DNA of 64,000 bases from assembly GCF_900182565.1 (NCBI RefSeq), contig NZ_FXTI01000005.1, positions 124,001 through 188,000 on the forward strand, read 5' to 3'. This document shows positions 41,740-50,233 of this stretch, piece after piece (within the stretch, counting starts at the first letter, position 1; the number at the start of each line of letters is the position of its first letter). Below the pieces are notes generated by a model that was given only the letters and a program-made list of their open reading frames with translations, made no database searches and had not been told where the DNA came from. The stretch comes from Melghirimyces algeriensis (GTDB lineage: Bacteria > Bacillota > Bacilli > Thermoactinomycetales > DSM-45169). Made by a program: the position numbers and the translations under genes.

Positions 41740-42987
41740 TCAGATTTTCATATCCGGGTACAGCGGATAACGAGCGGTCAGACGGGCCACGCGCTCAGCA
41801 GCCTGTTTTTGTTCTTCTGCGTTCTCCGGATGTTTCAACACCTGGGCCATAATATCTGCAATTTCCTCCATGGCTTCCGTATCCATGTGGCGAGAGGTGA
41901 CAGCTGGCGTGCCGATCCGGATTCCGCTGGTGACAAAGGGGCTTTCCGGATCGAAGGGAATTGCGTTTTTGTTCACTGTGATCCCCACTTCATCCAGAAG
42001 ATGTTCCGCTTTCTTTCCGGTCAATCCCAGATTGCGGACATCGATCAGAATCAAGTGGTTATCCGTTCCCCCGGAAATCAACTGGAACCCTCGCTTGACC
42101 AGCGCTTCTCCCAAACGGGCGGCATTGTCCACCACGTTCTGGGAGTATTCCTTGAAGGAATCGGCTAAAGCTTCCTTAAAGGCGACTGCCTTGGCAGCGA
42201 TCACATGCATCAAGGGTCCACCCTGGATTCCGGGAAAGATGGATTTATCAATCGTTTTGGCAAATTCCCCCTTACACAGAATCATGCCGCCACGGGGACC
42301 ACGAAGCGTTTTATGGGTGGTAGTGGTAACAAAGTCAGCATAGGGAACCGGGTTGGGATGATGACCTGTTGCCACCAAACCGGCAATATGTGCCATGTCT
42401 ACCATCAGGGGACAACCCACTTCATCCGCAATCGCCTTCAATTTATCAAAGTCAATGGTCCGGGGATAGGCACTCGCACCGGCCACCAGCAGCTTGGGCT
42501 GATGCTTCAAGGCTGCATTGCGCACTTCATCATAGTCAATCCGATGCGTCTCTTGGTCCACCCCGTAAGAAACAAAGTTATACATTTTTCCGGAAAAGTT
42601 GACCGGACTTCCATGGGTTAGGTGACCACCGTGCGCCAGATTCATTCCGAGGACCGTATCCCCCGGCTCCAGTACGGAAAAGTAGACAGCCATATTGGCT
42701 TGAGCACCGGAATGGGGCTGAACATTGGCATGTTCGGCTCCAAACAGCGCTTTGGCTCGTTCCCGTGCCAGTTCTTCCACTTCGTCAACAAATTCACAAC
42801 CGCCATAATAGCGTTTTCCAGGATACCCTTCCGCATATTTATTGGTCAGCACACTTCCCATCGCTTCCAAGACAGACGGGCTGACAAAGTTTTCAGAGGC
42901 GATCAGTTCGATTTTCTGCTGTTGGCGACCCAATTCCTTGCTGATGGCTGCCGTCACTTCAGGGTCCACTTCTCGGATATGACTCAC
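41740..42987 (-). CDS. glyA: Serine hydroxymethyltransferase
   Basis: 415-residue PLP enzyme that makes glycine and 5,10-methylene-THF from serine. ASENFVSPSVLEAMGSVLTN, NKYAEGYPGKRYYGGCEFVD, HGGHLTHGSPVNFSG and the Schiff-base Lys in FVTTTTHKTLRGPRGG are present. Order glyA-upp is as in B. subtilis. Confidence 0.98.
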   Translation of the reverse strand: MSHIREVDPEVTAAISKELGRQQQKIELIASENFVSPSVLEAMGSVLTNKYAEGYPGKRYYGGCEFVDEVEELARERAKALFGAEHANVQPHSGAQANMAVYFSVLEPGDTVLGMNLAHGGHLTHGSPVNFSGKMYNFVSYGVDQETHRIDYDEVRNAALKHQPKLLVAGASAYPRTIDFDKLKAIADEVGCPLMVDMAHIAGLVATGHHPNPVPYADFVTTTTHKTLRGPRGGMILCKGEFAKTIDKSIFPGIQGGPLMHVIAAKAVAFKEALADSFKEYSQNVVDNAARLGEALVKRGFQLISGGTDNHLILIDVRNLGLTGKKAEHLLDEVGITVNKNAIPFDPESPFVTSGIRIGTPAVTSRHMDTEAMEEIADIMAQVLKHPENAEEQKQAAERVARLTARYPLYPDMKI

Positions 42988-43071
42988 TCAATGTTCCTCC
43001 TTTGGTTTCTCATCCAGTTTTCTTTATCTTATCAAATCGGAGAAGTCTGCGCGGGATAAATTGCAATCTTT

Positions 43072-43629
43072 CTATTCCATGATCTTATAGACCGCTCTTG
43101 CTCCTCCGATCAGTTTCGGTCGGGTAATAGCCATGGTGACATGGGCTTTTCCAATCTCCCGGATCGAAGAACGAATCGGTACGGCCACTGGTTTCATATG
43201 CATTCCGATGAGCGTATCTCCAATATCGATTCCCGCATCGGCGGATACTTTCTCTACCAAAACCGCATGTGGCAAATGCCTGTATGCATAAGCCGCCATC
43301 GCCCCTCCAGCTCCAGGAACGGGAACGGCCGTTACTTCGGTCAAACCGAACGTTTCCTGTGTGGCACGGGTAACGGCCAAGGCGCGGTTTAAGTGTTCAC
43401 AGCATTGGAAGGCAAGATGGTATCCGTATTTTTCCTGAACGGTTAAAGCTCCTTTGAGAATGGCCGAAGCAATTTCGTCGCTGCCTGCCGTGCCAATCCG
43501 CTTCCCAATCACTTCGCTGGTACTGACCCCCATCACCAGTAGATGACGGTTGTCCAGGGGTTTTGCTTTCAGAAGTTCTTCGGTCACCTGCGTCACAGAT
43601 TGTTGTATGGACTCCTTCAACCGGATCAA
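43072..43629 (-). CDS. ywlG: YwlG / TIGR01440 family protein (UPF0340)
   Basis: 185 residues, conserved in Bacillales beside rpiB and glyA. Motifs HLLVMGVSTSEVIGKRIGTA, FQCCEHLNRALAVTR and PVPGAGGAMAAYAY. Biochemical role unknown to me. It overlaps rpiB by four bases. Confidence 0.9.
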   Translation of the reverse strand: MIRLKESIQQSVTQVTEELLKAKPLDNRHLLVMGVSTSEVIGKRIGTAGSDEIASAILKGALTVQEKYGYHLAFQCCEHLNRALAVTRATQETFGLTEVTAVPVPGAGGAMAAYAYRHLPHAVLVEKVSADAGIDIGDTLIGMHMKPVAVPIRSSIREIGKAHVTMAITRPKLIGGARAVYKIME

Positions 43630-44066
43630 TCCTCTTCCAATGCCCCGATTTTCTCTACGCGCCGTTCATGACGTCCACTGGCGAATTCTGTGGAGAGCCA
43701 CCGTCGGACAATCGCTTCCGCCAGACCGGGTCCCACAACCCGTTCACCCAAAGCGAGCACATTGGCGTTATTGTGCTCCCGACTCATTTGAGCGGAATAT
43801 TCATCGGAAACCACCGCACACCGAATGCCACGAACTTTGTTTGCTGCTATGGACATCCCGATTCCCGTGCCACAAATCAGAATTCCACGATCAAACTCCC
43901 CCTTGGCCACTCTTTCCGCTACAGGCAAGGCATAATCAGGATAATCCACAGACTCTTTACAGTCACAACCTACATCAACAAACTCCATCCCTAAATCCTT
44001 CAGCACGTGTTTGACGGACTCCTTTAATTGCAACCCTCCGTGATCAGAACCGATGATAATACGCAT
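43626..44066 (-). CDS. rpiB: Ribose 5-phosphate isomerase B / RpiB family
   Basis: 146 residues. MRIIIGSDHGGLQLKESVKH, the catalytic-loop GILICGTGIGMSIAANKVRG, and SREHNNANVLALGERVVGP define the RpiB/LacAB family. Interconverts ribose 5-phosphate and ribulose 5-phosphate. Coupled with ywlG. Confidence 0.95.
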   Translation of the reverse strand: MRIIIGSDHGGLQLKESVKHVLKDLGMEFVDVGCDCKESVDYPDYALPVAERVAKGEFDRGILICGTGIGMSIAANKVRGIRCAVVSDEYSAQMSREHNNANVLALGERVVGPGLAEAIVRRWLSTEFASGRHERRVEKIGALEED

Positions 44067-44080
44067 TCAACCTCACTCCC

Positions 44081-44704
44081 TCACTCGCCATCATTGACGT
44101 TTCTTTTATTCTCCCATTGATCCAGCAACTTTTCCAATTCATTTTCAATTTCTGCCGCACATTGGCGATATTCCTCTACATCCCCGCCAAAGGGGTCCAC
44201 AATATCCCCACGCTCCACCCATTCGGACACCTCCTTTTGCAGGGAGTTCATTTCCCTTTCCAGTTTTTTCAGTTCCTTTGATGGTTCTCCCGTCAGGGTT
44301 GCCCGTCGGGTCTCCCATTCAACCTGCAATTGTGAAAGGGCTTCCAGCTTCTTTTTTTGCGAGTCGGAAAGGGTATACTCCTTTAATGTATATAGCTTGT
44401 CCGCCGCTTTCGGATAGGAATGTACCATTAACTGTTTATGGCCGACGGTCATCACCAGAATCAAATCCGCCCATTGAACCAGTTCCTCGGAAACCATTCT
44501 GGACTGATGCGAACCATGATGAATTCCTTTTTCCTTCATGACCCGAACAGCCGGCTCCGTTGCGGGAGACCCGTTTACAGCAGAAATACCCGCAGAACGC
44601 ACTTTTACATCCATCTTCCTCTTCCTCGCTTTTTCTCTTAACAAGGCTTCCGCCATCGGACTGCGACAGGTATTCCCTGTACAGACGAACAAAACCTTTT
44701 TCAT
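44081..44704 (-). CDS. ywlE: Low-molecular-weight protein phosphatase (YwlE type) with coiled-coil insert
   Basis: The N-terminal P-loop VLFVCTGNTCRSPMAEALL and the general-acid loop with VDPFGGDVEEYRQCA are intact. The Thr in CTGNTCRS is the feature that marks arginine phosphatases such as YwlE of B. subtilis. At 207 residues it is about 55 longer than usual: a charged helical insert (about residues 115-165; KKLEALSQLQVEWETRR, KELKKLEREMNSLQKEVSEW) precedes the acid loop. If it acts like YwlE it reverses McsB arginine phosphorylation. Confidence 0.88.
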   Translation of the reverse strand: MKKVLFVCTGNTCRSPMAEALLREKARKRKMDVKVRSAGISAVNGSPATEPAVRVMKEKGIHHGSHQSRMVSEELVQWADLILVMTVGHKQLMVHSYPKAADKLYTLKEYTLSDSQKKKLEALSQLQVEWETRRATLTGEPSKELKKLEREMNSLQKEVSEWVERGDIVDPFGGDVEEYRQCAAEIENELEKLLDQWENKRNVNDGE

Positions 44705-44813
44705 CCAACCCCTCCCTGCACCCTTTACTGGACTGTTGTATATGATGATATCTTACATTTTCTCAAGGCCTTTGCCTGTTATGCAACCAAAATTGAATCC
44801 ACGCTGAAAGGAC

Positions 44814-45539
44814 CTATCCATGCAGGGTGTGGATCATCAATGAAAACAGAAGGCCGAAAACCGATCCCCAACGTGCAGCTTTCGGAGAAATTTCCATCGC
44901 CCGCGGGAAAACTTCCTGCGTCACCACCCAGATCATGGCTGTAGCCGCAAAAATAAGACTGATTGCTACCCAATCCAATGAACCTGTCAAGAGGTAAAAG
45001 CCCAACCACGTTCCCAGAGGAAGAGCTCCTGAAGCTCCCAGACTGATCAGTACGATCCAACGCCGTCGAACTCCAGACGCAAGCAGAGGGGCAGCCATTC
45101 CAATTCCCTCCGGAAGGTTATGTACAGCCATCGCTAAAGCCAAGGTAACACCCAATTCCGGCTTGACTCCGAAACCCACTCCAATCGCCGCTCCTTCCGG
45201 AAAATTATGGGCAATCACCGCCAGGGATAACACCCATCCCAGTCGACGATCCCGATCCATGGCGTTCTTTTTGCCTGCTCCGGCTTCACTGAAACAGTGA
45301 ATGCTCTCCATCAGTGTAAGGCCCATCATCATTCCGATCCCAAGATGAATCCAGGAGGGACACAATTTTAAAGCGGTCGGCAACATTTCAAACAGGCTGA
45401 CAAATAACATCACTGTAGCCGACAATCCCAGAGAACAGGCAATCCACTGTAAAGAAAAACGCTTCAATCGAAGGACCAGCATAGTACCCAACAGTGTGGC
45501 AGCCCCAGTCAGGCTGCTAAACCACAATGCCTCCATCAT
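44814..45539 (-). CDS. ZIP-family divalent metal transporter
   Basis: 241 residues and about eight spans. The metal-binding motifs are SLAVIAHNFPEGAAIGVGF in span 4 and LAMAVHNLPEGIGMAAPLL in span 5. Likely Zn2+ or another divalent metal uptake (ZupT/GufA group). The ATG at 45539 overlaps the mntP stop (ATGA), so the two are translated together; pairing a ZIP importer with the Mn exporter is not part of the B. subtilis arrangement as I recall it. Confidence 0.88.
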   Translation of the reverse strand: MMEALWFSSLTGAATLLGTMLVLRLKRFSLQWIACSLGLSATVMLFVSLFEMLPTALKLCPSWIHLGIGMMMGLTLMESIHCFSEAGAGKKNAMDRDRRLGWVLSLAVIAHNFPEGAAIGVGFGVKPELGVTLALAMAVHNLPEGIGMAAPLLASGVRRRWIVLISLGASGALPLGTWLGFYLLTGSLDWVAISLIFAATAMIWVVTQEVFPRAMEISPKAARWGSVFGLLFSLMIHTLHG

Positions 45540-46099
45540 AGTAAAAACCGGAGGCCCAGAGAAATCAGGATGATGCCTCCCACCGCTTCCCCATAGTCGC
45601 CAATCCATGGTCCAACATTCCGTCCCAGAAGCAACCCCATAAAAGCCATCAACCCACCTACAAACCCGAACAAAAGGACAGCGAGAAGGATATCCACTTC
45701 AAACAGACCCAGGGAAAAGCCTGCAGAAAGAGAATCCAAGCTGACACTGAGAGAAAACATCAAAACCCCCCAGCCGGTAGATGAGTGAAAAGCTACCTCT
45801 TCTTTCTCCGAATCACACGCATGCCACACCATTTGTGCTCCTAGAATACAAAGCAGGACCCCACCTGTGATGACTGCAATGTTCTCCACCAACGCGCCCA
45901 GATACCGACCCGTCAAAAGCCCCAGCAATGGCATAACGACATGAAAAAAACCGATGATCAAGCTGATTTTCAAACCTTCAAAAAGCATGAGACCACGCAT
46001 TCCAATGCCAATTCCCAAAGAGAAGGCATCCATTCCAAGTGCGACAGAAACCATAAACAGGGTCAATAATTGACCCCACTGGGGTAAGGTGAGCTCCAT
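45536..46099 (-). CDS. mntP: Manganese efflux pump MntP
   Basis: 187 residues, six spans, with the Asp-containing segments VSVALGMDAFSLGIGIGMRG and FSLSVSLDSLSAGFSLGLFE that carry transport. Corresponds in place to ywlD. In many bacteria mntP is preceded by a yybP-ykoY riboswitch; only 120 bases separate it from sua5's stop and I see no such element. ATG 46099 follows GGGGAGG. Confidence 0.92.
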   Translation of the reverse strand: MELTLPQWGQLLTLFMVSVALGMDAFSLGIGIGMRGLMLFEGLKISLIIGFFHVVMPLLGLLTGRYLGALVENIAVITGGVLLCILGAQMVWHACDSEKEEVAFHSSTGWGVLMFSLSVSLDSLSAGFSLGLFEVDILLAVLLFGFVGGLMAFMGLLLGRNVGPWIGDYGEAVGGIILISLGLRFLL

Positions 46100-46179
46100 T
46101 GCCGATCCTCCCCGCACACGCTTGTCTTTGTCAAGGTATGCGAAAGCACGGACAAAAAGAACTCTTCTTGTCCCAGATC

Positions 46180-46208
46180 AAAAAAATCCCGTTTTCCAAA
46201 AACGGGAT
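46180..46208 (-). terminator. Terminator after sua5
   Basis: ATCCCGTTTT/AAAACGGGAT stem (46186-46208) with TTTTTTGATC after it on the minus strand, 11 bases past the sua5 stop. Confidence 0.9.
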
Positions 46209-46219
46209 CAAAGAACCAA

Positions 46220-47272
46220 TCAGGCTTTTATCACTCGACCTTCCGCTGCTTTTATCAACCGGTTCATCACCGAAAAAAGCACTCCCTCGGATGGAAACCC
46301 TTCCGCCACAATCCATTCCGCACCGACTTCATCAAACGTCCGAAGAGACTGATAAAGGCCTTTTGCAATGCTTTCCGGTTCCGACTTCCGCCCGCAGGGT
46401 ATAATCCAATCCGCCTGATATTCTTGTACTTTTTCCTCTGTCGTCAAAATTCCAACTGTTTTTCCTTTCCGAAACCCTTCATCCGCCAATTCCTGCACTC
46501 GCCTCGTCAGAGCATCCGCTTCTCCCGTCACCAACCACATCGTTCCATGGGGGGCATAATGACGATATTTCATACCTGGAGAACGAGGCGCTTTGATTTC
46601 CGATTCAAGTCCCAGGTCCACCACAATTTCTCCCACCGCTTCCTGAAGCATCTCCAGGGTAATTCCCCCAGGGCGGAGCAACACCGGTGTTTCCGCCGTA
46701 ACATCCACTACTGTCGATTCAACCCCAACCCCTGTCATTCCTCCATCCAACAACCCATCAATCCTCCCTGACAGATCCTTCCATACATGATCCGCTTGGG
46801 TAGGACTGGGCTTTCCAGATCGATTGGCGCTGGGAGCAGCGACGGGGAGTTGGCACGCCTTTAACAGAGCAAGAGCGACAGGATGGGATGGAATGCGAAT
46901 TCCTACAGTGGGAAGACCGGCAGTCACTTCAGGAGCCAAGTTGCCTCGATGGGGAAGCACCAGAGTCAGGGGACCCGGCCAAAATCTGTGAGCCAACGTT
47001 CTTCCCTTTTCGGAAATCTCCCCCACCCAATGGCTGATCTGGGTTGGATCAGCAATATGTACGATCAAGGGATTGTCCGAAGGGCGTCCTTTCGCACGAA
47101 AAATGGAAGCTACCGCTTCCCTTGATGTGGCATTCGCCCCCAACCCATAGACCGTTTCCGTAGGAAAGGCTACAAGTCCCCCCTTCTTTAAATAGGATGC
47201 CGCCTCTTGAATCAGAGGATTCCCGTCCAATCCAAAGGTTTCAGGATCAATTCTCCATCGCTGAGTCTCCAT
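46220..47272 (-). CDS. tsaC: L-threonylcarbamoyladenylate synthase (Sua5/YwlC)
   Basis: 350 residues: YrdC domain (KKGGLVAFPTETVYGLGANA, KGRPSDNPLIVHIAD, PSANRSGKPSPTQADHV) and C-terminal Sua5 domain starting at SPGMKYRHYAPHGTMWLV. Makes TC-AMP for t6A37 of tRNA. Same position as ywlC. Confidence 0.97.
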   Translation of the reverse strand: METQRWRIDPETFGLDGNPLIQEAASYLKKGGLVAFPTETVYGLGANATSREAVASIFRAKGRPSDNPLIVHIADPTQISHWVGEISEKGRTLAHRFWPGPLTLVLPHRGNLAPEVTAGLPTVGIRIPSHPVALALLKACQLPVAAPSANRSGKPSPTQADHVWKDLSGRIDGLLDGGMTGVGVESTVVDVTAETPVLLRPGGITLEMLQEAVGEIVVDLGLESEIKAPRSPGMKYRHYAPHGTMWLVTGEADALTRRVQELADEGFRKGKTVGILTTEEKVQEYQADWIIPCGRKSEPESIAKGLYQSLRTFDEVGAEWIVAEGFPSEGVLFSVMNRLIKAAEGRVIKA

Positions 47273-47357
47273 TTACAAAAACCCTCTCATGCTTCTCAAC
47301 TATTTTTACAGGATATCACTACTCGTGTCAGACAGAAGTTGATCAATTTTCATCATA

Positions 47358-47840
47358 TTACACCTTTTTGCTATCCCACTCAATCTTTGTCGAGCTGTTA
47401 TTCCCACACCGATAAATCATGGGAATCCCTTCTTGAGGCCCGACGTTTCGATTCTGGGCAGAACTGCGAATTTCCTCCGGAAGTGATTCCCAATCCAACG
47501 GCTCAAACCCAAAAACTTGAAAAATATCAGGGTTGATTCCTGTGATCAGGTAGATTTCTTGTAAACTGGAACGCTGAACATGGGAAAGAATCACTCCGAT
47601 AAGCTCAAGAATGCTTTTCGCATTCCGAAAGCGTTTCTCCAGAACAAAAGAACGCAAAACCCCTTTCGTTCCATATACCTCTAACCCAACTGTACCAACA
47701 GACTGATGGGACCGGCAATCGTCCACCATCAGAAAATTTTCCGGGTGGCATTCAACACCCCAATCGCTGACGGATGCCTGTCGCAGAAGTCGGACAATGG
47801 TTTCCCTGTCCTTAGTATTTGCCTGTCTGACAGAATACAT
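47358..47840 (-). CDS. ywlB: GNAT-family acetyltransferase-like protein (YwlB position)
   Basis: 160 residues. MYSVRQANTKDRETIVRLLR is a usual GNAT start, FLMVDDCRSHQSVGTVGLEV the beta4 region and RSFVLEKRFRNAKSILEL the acetyl-CoA loop region (RxxG is degenerate). YwlB of B. subtilis occupies the same place. ATG 47840 follows GGAGG by seven bases. Substrate unknown. Confidence 0.8.
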   Translation of the reverse strand: MYSVRQANTKDRETIVRLLRQASVSDWGVECHPENFLMVDDCRSHQSVGTVGLEVYGTKGVLRSFVLEKRFRNAKSILELIGVILSHVQRSSLQEIYLITGINPDIFQVFGFEPLDWESLPEEIRSSAQNRNVGPQEGIPMIYRCGNNSSTKIEWDSKKV

Positions 47841-47939
47841 ATCATTTCCTCCCACCTGTTTGTCTCTCTATGAAACTATGGAAGTCTGCTGAAAAATAGA
47901 ACAAGAAACCAATAAAAAAAGGTCCGTGAGGACCCGATC

Positions 47940-48033
47940 TCGTTTACAGGAACTGCTGTCTGAAAGTCCAGGGTTTGAATCGTGGGATGAAAGATGGCCT
48001 TGCTCGAAGCCCCTTCTTTTAGGGGGGAGCAAG
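47940..48033 (+). mobile_element. Probable 3' remnant of an IS605/IS1341-type tnpB with right-end hairpin
   Basis: A plus-strand frame ends DGLARSPFF at a TAG (48020-48022) that lies inside a hairpin: CTTGCTC...GAGCAAG outside, CCCC/GGGG inside (47999-48033). A tnpB stop codon buried in a right-end hairpin of this form (GAAGCCCC..TTTTAGGGG) is typical of this transposon family. Only about 30 codons remain and they are too few to prove homology. No tnpA, no left end. Confidence 0.45.
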
Positions 48034-48067
48034 AGCAACCCCAGTCCGAGGACAATCGAACGTATGA

Positions 48068-48300
48068 GTGGCGCTCATCCTACTCGCAGTGGGTTGTTTC
48101 TTGAAAATGTTATGGAATGGGGTTCCAGCGGCAAACGCGTCTCTCCCGCTGGGTAAAGCCATAAGAGTAAGTGAAAGGGACCAGCGTACTGGTAACAGGT
48201 ACGCCGCCCATGCGGGTACATGCGGCTTAGCCTTAGACTGCATGGGGCGGGCTGATTTGGGAGTTGTCCGAAACAGAAATGGACTGAGGAAGGACAAGCT
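48068..48300 (+). ncRNA. HEARO / omega-RNA-like structured RNA element, no nuclease gene
   Basis: Directly after an ATGA (48064-48067) comes GTGGCGCTCATCC and about 230 bases of GC-rich sequence with nested stems: CCAGCGG/CCGCTGG (48125-48151 region), GCGTAC-TG-GTAA-CA-GGTACGC (48184-48203), and GCCGCCCATGC with GCATGGGGCGGGC (about 48202-48251). HEARO RNAs, the guide scaffolds of IsrB/IscB nucleases, are known to insert after ATGA or GTGA and to begin with a sequence like this. No IscB/IsrB frame follows: the element abuts the 3' end of spoIIR. The family assignment is from memory and from structure, not from alignment. Confidence 0.5.
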
Positions 48301-48309
48301 TTGGATCGT

Positions 48310-48996
48310 TCAATCTTCCAAACCAAACAACCCGGAAAAAAAGCTTTTGACGGAATCAAAGAAGAAAAAGCGGATCTCCACGTCTTTTTCTTCCACATCC
48401 GAGGAAGAATCCATTTGTGCCGGTGCGGCCATTGCCCGATCCGCCACGGCTGTCCGTGCAGAAACGGCATCCCCATTGCTCATATCCACAAAACAGAGGG
48501 GAGGAAACAAAACACACCACCAATTGTCTCCCTTTCCTTGTCCAAGTGTAATCAACACCGCTTCATACTCACCAGCAGGATATACCTGGTCACCATACAA
48601 TTTGGTGGGAAAAGAGACCGGGCCAAATTCCACATTTACAGGATATTGAAATCCTTTTTCCTTAACCGTTTGTTTCGCAATCGACTCCAGTCGGGGTAGA
48701 TGGGAACGAATCATTTGACGAGCTTCTTTCAGTGTTTCAGGCTTGTCCGCCCAATGTTCCACTTCCTGGATAACTGCATCTCTCACCTTGCGCTTCAGCT
48801 GTTGATCCTGGGTGGAGTCACTGTTGGCCAAGATTCGCAGTCGAATGGCCTGTTCCGGTATCTTGTTGTTTTCCCCAGCTTTTTCAGCCTTCACAGAAAG
48901 AATATCTTCCCCAAGCCCACCACCATTCGTCAAAAACATCAAAGCAAACAGACCGACCGATAATAGAAGCAAAAACAAATAAGACCGCATCCGCAT
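48310..48996 (-). CDS. spoIIR: Stage II sporulation protein R
   Basis: SpoIIR is secreted by the forespore and triggers SpoIIGA cleavage of pro-sigma-E. The 228-residue protein has a signal sequence (YLFLLLLSVGLFALMFLTNG), IPEQAIRLRILANSDSTQDQ, QLKRKVRDAV and KGDNWWCVLFPPLCFVDMS. ATG 48996 follows GGAGGGG. The C-terminus is longer than I expect and carries a hydrophobic FFFFDSVKSFFSGLFG tail next to the inserted RNA element; the insertion may have changed the 3' end. Confidence 0.93.
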   Translation of the reverse strand: MRMRSYLFLLLLSVGLFALMFLTNGGGLGEDILSVKAEKAGENNKIPEQAIRLRILANSDSTQDQQLKRKVRDAVIQEVEHWADKPETLKEARQMIRSHLPRLESIAKQTVKEKGFQYPVNVEFGPVSFPTKLYGDQVYPAGEYEAVLITLGQGKGDNWWCVLFPPLCFVDMSNGDAVSARTAVADRAMAAPAQMDSSSDVEEKDVEIRFFFFDSVKSFFSGLFGLED

Positions 48997-49110
48997 GTAA
49001 ACCCCTCCTCCATTTGTTCTATCCCTCATTATGGACAGGCTGGACGGGCTTTAATCAAAAAATCATGCGGAAAGGTGGATGAATCCTTATGGATTCCGTG
49101 CAACTCTCGT

Positions 49111-49265
49111 TCCTGTTCCCTGATCAAACTGCTGACAAAGATAGTTCCAACCGTTTAGCGGACAACCTGCTTTCCCCTTTTGTCCGCTGGTTGGAACCGG
49201 AGGGAGTGAAGCGGACTTCTTCCACTTTCTTGCTGGAGGAAAGAGATGCGGAAACGGAATCTCTC
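49111..49265 (-). repeat. Intergenic repeat, copy 1 (inverted relative to copies 2 and 3)
   Basis: The minus strand contains TTCCGTTTCCGCATCTCTTT followed by CCTCCAGCAAG, shared almost perfectly with 51478-51506 and partly with 59421-59446. TATCTTTGTCAGCAGT at its far end is also shared with copy 2. Internally this copy has a long hairpin, GTTCCAACC-AGCGGACAA/TTTGTCCGCT-GGTTGGAAC (49147-49199). It fills the space between prmC and spoIIR. Confidence 0.75.
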
Positions 49266-49294
49266 CTTCACCACGTTGTCATGAACCTCAGGAT

Positions 49295-50161
49295 TCAATG
49301 AATCCTTGCAATTACAATACGGGAGCGACCCGCCAAATCGGAAACGATGTCCACATCCGTATTCTCCAATTGATTTTCCAGTATTTCCTTCACCTTTTGA
49401 CTCTGTCCTTCTCCCACTTCAAAGGCAACCAAACCGGGCCGATTCATGTATTGGGGAAGCTGTTTGACCAGAATTCGATACGGATCCAATCCATCCTTTC
49501 CTCCATCCAAAGCAAGAATCGGTTCATATTTTTTGACTTGCGTATCCAATGTATCAATCACTTGGGTTGGAATGTATGGGGGATTGGACACCAAAACATC
49601 CATCTTTACACCACTCTCTTTAAGAGGAGTCAACCAATTTCCTTCCAGCCAACGGATCCGGTCGTTTGTACCGTGTTGTTCCCCATTTTTCCGGGCCGTA
49701 ACGAGAGCTTCCGAAGAGCAGTCCACAGCGACCAGTTGCCACAACGGACGTTCCGCTGCCAACGTAACCGCAATCGCACCACTCCCTGTCCCTGCATCCA
49801 CCACGGTAATGGGGGAGTCCTTCCAAATGCGCTGGGTTTCCCTTAAAACGGTCTCAATCAGGACTTCGGTCTCCGGACGGGGAATCAGCACGGAAGGTCC
49901 CACCTGAAATACCCGTCCATAAAATTCTTGCTCTCCAAGAAGATACTGGACCGGAACCCCTTTTGCCCGTTGAACGATTTGATGAACATAACAATGGATG
50001 ATTTTTGGCTCCATTGGATCACGAAAACGGGAAAAAAGACGCGTGCGATCCCATCCCATCACGGATCGAAGCAACAATTCCGCAATAAATGAAGCACTTT
50101 CCACTCCCCGTTTTTGAAGATATCGCCTTCCCACCCGATAGGCCTGTTCAAACGTTTTCAT
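49295..50161 (-). CDS. prmC: Peptide chain release factor N5-glutamine methyltransferase
   Basis: 288 residues. Methylates the GGQ glutamine of PrfA/PrfB. SAM motif TVVDAGTGSGAIAVTLAAE, catalytic VLVSNPPYIP, and IPRPETEVLIE are present. ATG 50161 follows GGAGGG; the frame is open 24 codons upstream. Directly downstream of prfA, its substrate's gene. Confidence 0.96.
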   Translation of the reverse strand: MKTFEQAYRVGRRYLQKRGVESASFIAELLLRSVMGWDRTRLFSRFRDPMEPKIIHCYVHQIVQRAKGVPVQYLLGEQEFYGRVFQVGPSVLIPRPETEVLIETVLRETQRIWKDSPITVVDAGTGSGAIAVTLAAERPLWQLVAVDCSSEALVTARKNGEQHGTNDRIRWLEGNWLTPLKESGVKMDVLVSNPPYIPTQVIDTLDTQVKKYEPILALDGGKDGLDPYRILVKQLPQYMNRPGLVAFEVGEGQSQKVKEILENQLENTDVDIVSDLAGRSRIVIARIH

Positions 50162-50233
50162 GTCCTTTCCCTCCTTTCCCCAATCTCGCTCACTGAAAAA
50201 ACGGGCAGCAATGCCACCCGATTTCTGAATCAC

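Noticed and set aside
46100..46219. yybP-ykoY manganese riboswitch before mntP
   Set aside because: The spacer is 120 bases, is occupied by the sua5 terminator and lacks the conserved element.
49111..49265. T-box leader or other known riboswitch in the repeats
   Set aside because: An AGAGATG segment and hairpins suggested it, but there is no T-box sequence (AAGGTGGTACCGCG type) and the downstream genes are unrelated.
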